From assembly GCA_002245135.1 (NCBI GenBank), contig NGBS01001303.1:1-21360 (forward strand): a stretch of DNA of 21,360 nt, given 5' to 3'. The notes below the pieces were generated by a model. It saw only the letters and a list, made by a program, of their open reading frames with translations. It was not told where the DNA came from and did not search any database. Below, one piece after another: positions 19,071 through 21,360 of this stretch; positions within the stretch are counted from its first letter, which is position 1; each line of letters begins with the position of its first letter. Source of the DNA: Proteromonas lacertae (taxonomy: Eukaryota > Sar > Bigyra > Opalinata > Proteromonadidae). The translations under genes were made by a program, and so were the position numbers.

Positions 19071-20229
19071 TTATACGAAATCATTAAATAGCGAATTTTT
19101 CTTATATACTCTACCATATCTACTTTTTCTACCTTCTGGTGCTGGTTGAATATCTGGTTCTATAGGTTGTGCTTCATTATTTATACTATGAATTTGTCTT
19201 AATCTAAACTTACCATTTGTTGTAATACTATTAACTGGTACTCTTTTTATTTCATGTGATTTGAATCTATATGAACCTATATCTCTAGGATTGAATTCTT
19301 TAGGTATTGTTCCATCCAAGTTCTTAACAGAATATGAAACGGTCCAACTTTGTGTATTTGGTATACTTTATCAGTATAATAAGTAGTTTTTTGAAGTTTG
19401 TTATCTCTACGTTCTTTATTCTGACAAAATCATCAGCTTTAAAATGAGTATCACTTTTACGCTTCTTTAAGTTTCTAGCATGGGATTCTTTATACAATCT
19501 ATCTTGGACTTCAAAATCATTGAATACTTCATTTGGAGTTAGATTATTGAGTGCAGAATGTGGTTTTGCATTGTAATCATCTACAACAGTATATACTATA
19601 TTACACAATGATTCAATATTGTTAATTTTATCAAATTCTTCATCAGAAATGTATTAATTTTTCTATAAAACATATCTTTAATAGTTCTCACACATCGATC
19701 CAATATTTTCATTATATTATGTTCATTACGTTCTTTAAGTATAAATCGTATATGATTTTTATTAAAACAAATCTAAAAATTTCTTACCATAGATAATACC
19801 AGACTCTTCATCTGACAATATACTTCCTACAAAACGAGCGTTTTCATCCTTAGGTTGCATACCCTGATAAAACCATTTTTCAAACACTGGATACACATCA
19901 TTTTCTGATTTAGATTTAACATAATATATCCAACACTTACGACTAACAACTTCTATAATTAACAAAAATGGAACTTTTGTATTGTTGAAAAACACTAAAT
20001 CTATCTGATATGATCCAGGTAACTTTTCAATTTCATATTTAATTCTATTCCTTTTAGTTGCAGTGATTTGATAATCTGGTTTAGACTCTACAAGTTCACT
20101 ACTAGCTTTTTTAATATCAGATTTTTTAAAGTTATTCTCAAGTTCATTTACAGAGAAATTAATAAAGTCTCGTTTGTTTAAATAACCATATGTTTTGTAT
20201 AACTCATTTATTTTATCTTGTAGTGACAT
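19071..20229 (-). pseudogene. retroviral-type (rve) integrase of the element (fossil)
   Basis: Starts at an ATG (MSLQDKINELYKTYG). The core domain is recognisable from the first catalytic Asp strand (LPGSYQIDLVFF), the second (SILSDEESG), and the late-core signature DDYNAKPHSALNNLTPNEVF. After the core comes a C-terminal SH3/chromo-like tail with basic residues (EIKRVPVNSITTNGKFRLRQ). This D,D-35-E recombinase inserts Polintons into the host chromosome. It converges on the coiled-coil gene with about 140 bp between stop codons. Broken, about three breaks. Confidence 0.85.
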
Positions 20230-20299
20230 TCAAACAATATATAAAAAAATAATATGAATGATATATATTTAAAGAATTAATGAATTAAAATATAATTAA

Positions 20300-21064
20300 A
20301 TCATTCTTCTACCTCTCCCAAATCCTTATCACTTAAAGTTACCAAAGTTAATAGACTTAGCAGCACTAATAAAACCATTACTAATTACTTCTTAGCAGGA
20401 ATGGTCTACGAGTACTAATTAAATCACTATCTTCTATCTTAGTTCTCTTAATTCTTGGAGGTGAAACAAATTTGTTTTTGATTAGCTTTGTCTTTCTTAA
20501 TTTTCTTCTCATTACTTCTTCTAATAGTTGTAGCTAAATCAGGATTTTCATCATAACCAACAATATCACTACAAACTCTATGATTAACAAAGTTTGAGTA
20601 CCATTACTCTTAATAGAGATTTGATTATCAACAACACTTACAGCAATTTTACTACCAACATCAACATCAGATGGAACTCTATAGTTACTATTATCCCATA
20701 TCATAATAGAATTGAAATTGTGGAAGTATTAATACCATGTTGAGGTTCTCTACATCCTACACTAATCAAATATCCACGAATGATTTTTTCTATAAAGTCA
20801 TTCTCGTTTCTATCATAAATTTGTTTCAATACATATTTCACTTCATCAGCTGAATATGTTTCAAAATCTCTTCCATTATTAATTACAACTTTATGATCCA
20901 AATCATGAACAAAAGTAAATCAATACATATTGACTAGTTTTAGTAGGCTTAACTGTAATACTCTCAACAGTTCCTTTAATAATCCACTTGTTACATAACT
21001 TTGGATTCTTGTAATAATCACTGAATTCTACATCTGTAGCTTCATAGGGTGTTTCGTTACTCAT
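20300..21064 (-). pseudogene. unrecognised element gene, broken (fossil)
   Basis: Starts at an ATG at 21064 (MSNETPYEATDVEFSDYY). Coding-like sequence continues leftward to about 20300, including a longer open stretch with CREPQHGIN. Composition is that of a soluble mixed alpha/beta protein. It lies upstream of the integrase on the same strand, and a TTTCTTGNNATTTTTRA motif stands 33 nt before its start. No family recognised. Broken, several breaks. Confidence 0.45.
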
Positions 21065-21097
21065 TTTATATAAAGGAGAGATGAAAATAAAAAATGA

Positions 21098-21114
21098 TTA
21101 AAAATGTCAAGAAA
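21098..21114 (-). promoter_or_regulatory. shared upstream motif, gene at 21064
   Basis: Reads TTTCTTGACATTTTTAA on the minus strand, 33 nt before the ATG at 21064. It is the third instance of the 17-nt pattern found upstream of the capsid and zinc-finger genes. Confidence 0.5.
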
Positions 21115-21261
21115 AATGAAAATGAAAATTTCTTTTTATTTTTAAAGTCGACCAATCAAATCATCCGACCAATCAAATTTCATATTTCCATTTTTGATTA
21201 TTTTCTCGAATTCTGTCTATATAATGAGCAAACATAAAAAGCTTTTAAAAGCATTTTTTTT

Positions 21262-21360
21262 TAACTTCTAGAACAAACTTTAATAAAAATAAAACATCAT
21301 AAGCATAAGCATCACCATCATCATAAACATAAACATACAGATGAACCACCACCACCCACC
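21262..21360 (+). other. His/Lys-rich open stretch at the right edge
   Basis: From about 21295 to the window end one plus-strand frame reads a tract of His and Lys followed by TDEPPPP, open to the edge but with no ATG in that frame. An ATG at 21224 opens a different, very short frame. It may be the start of the next element gene, perhaps with an intron, or simple-sequence DNA. Nothing firmer can be said. Confidence 0.25.

Larger units (their letters stand above)
7930..21360. mobile_element. Polinton/Maverick-like virus-like element (fossil, incomplete in window)
   Basis: Assigned from four hallmark parts in one 13-kb block: packaging ATPase, major and minor capsid proteins on the minus strand (11435-14723), and a retroviral-type integrase on the minus strand (19071-20229). 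This set is diagnostic of Polintons and related adintovirus-like elements. Around them are eight or so accessory genes in alternating strand blocks. The hallmark genes are broken, with roughly ten breaks over the element, while several accessory frames look whole, suggesting a copy of moderate age. No polymerase B gene and no closed terminal repeat pair are visible. The left end is placed between 7702 and 7930 on the assumption that the peptidase gene belongs to it; the right end is beyond the window. Confidence 0.85.

Noticed and set aside
1-21360. CRISPR array or bacterial operon features
   Set aside because: No regularly spaced repeats with unique spacers; the spliced AP-2 gene shows the DNA is eukaryotic.

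Overview
The window is AT-rich eukaryotic DNA, probably from a protist. It holds one recognisable host gene, the mu subunit of the AP-2 clathrin adaptor, read in at least two exons around a 32-nt GT-AG intron. The protein's end (PMFTSSG..VRFLKVYEKS..KWVRYLTRAG) is of the plant/amoebozoan kind rather than the animal/fungal kind. Long Asn, Asp/Glu and Lys runs in proteins also suit an amoebozoan such as a dictyostelid relative. That placement is inference only. The code is standard: TAA closes the AP-2 gene at the expected residue.

Left third (1-5400): repeats and DNA-transposon debris. Bases 1-540 are strikingly GC-richer than the rest and fold into two large hairpins separated by short degenerate repeats. 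Bases 727-3674 on the minus strand hold a decayed transposase of the tnp2 (CMC/Plavaka-like) type spread over several frames. A 34-bp-arm hairpin follows at 3771-3850, then decayed coding debris ending at 4560, then a 637-bp foldback/MITE-like element (4758-5394) with about 260-bp arms and an apparent 5-bp target duplication. Bases 5400-6394 have no clear gene. The AP-2 mu gene covers 6395-7701.

Right two thirds (about 7930-21360): a Polinton/Maverick-like virus-like element, treated here as a fossil. It has a double-jelly-roll major capsid protein, a minor (penton-type) capsid protein, an A32/FtsK-HerA-type packaging ATPase and a retroviral-type (rve) integrase. Around them lie a papain-like cysteine peptidase gene, a zinc-finger gene, a small membrane protein, a coiled-coil gene and several unrecognised genes. 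Genes come in strand blocks: plus 7930-10415, minus 10551-14723, plus 14801-18930, minus 19071-21064. The core morphogenesis and integrase genes are broken, about ten breaks in all, while several accessory frames look whole. No DNA polymerase B is seen and no terminal inverted repeat pair can be closed, so the element probably runs past the right edge.

Two features tie the element's genes together. First, a gap-free 189-bp repeat, about 93% identical, forms the 3' end of two otherwise unrelated plus-strand genes (9306-9494 and 15786-15974), supplies the same last codons and stop, and has the look of a structured RNA with mutually exclusive pairings. Second, a 17-nt motif (TTTCTTGNNATTTTTRA) sits 20-34 nt upstream of the start codons of three element genes on both strands, one of them the capsid gene, and may be a promoter.
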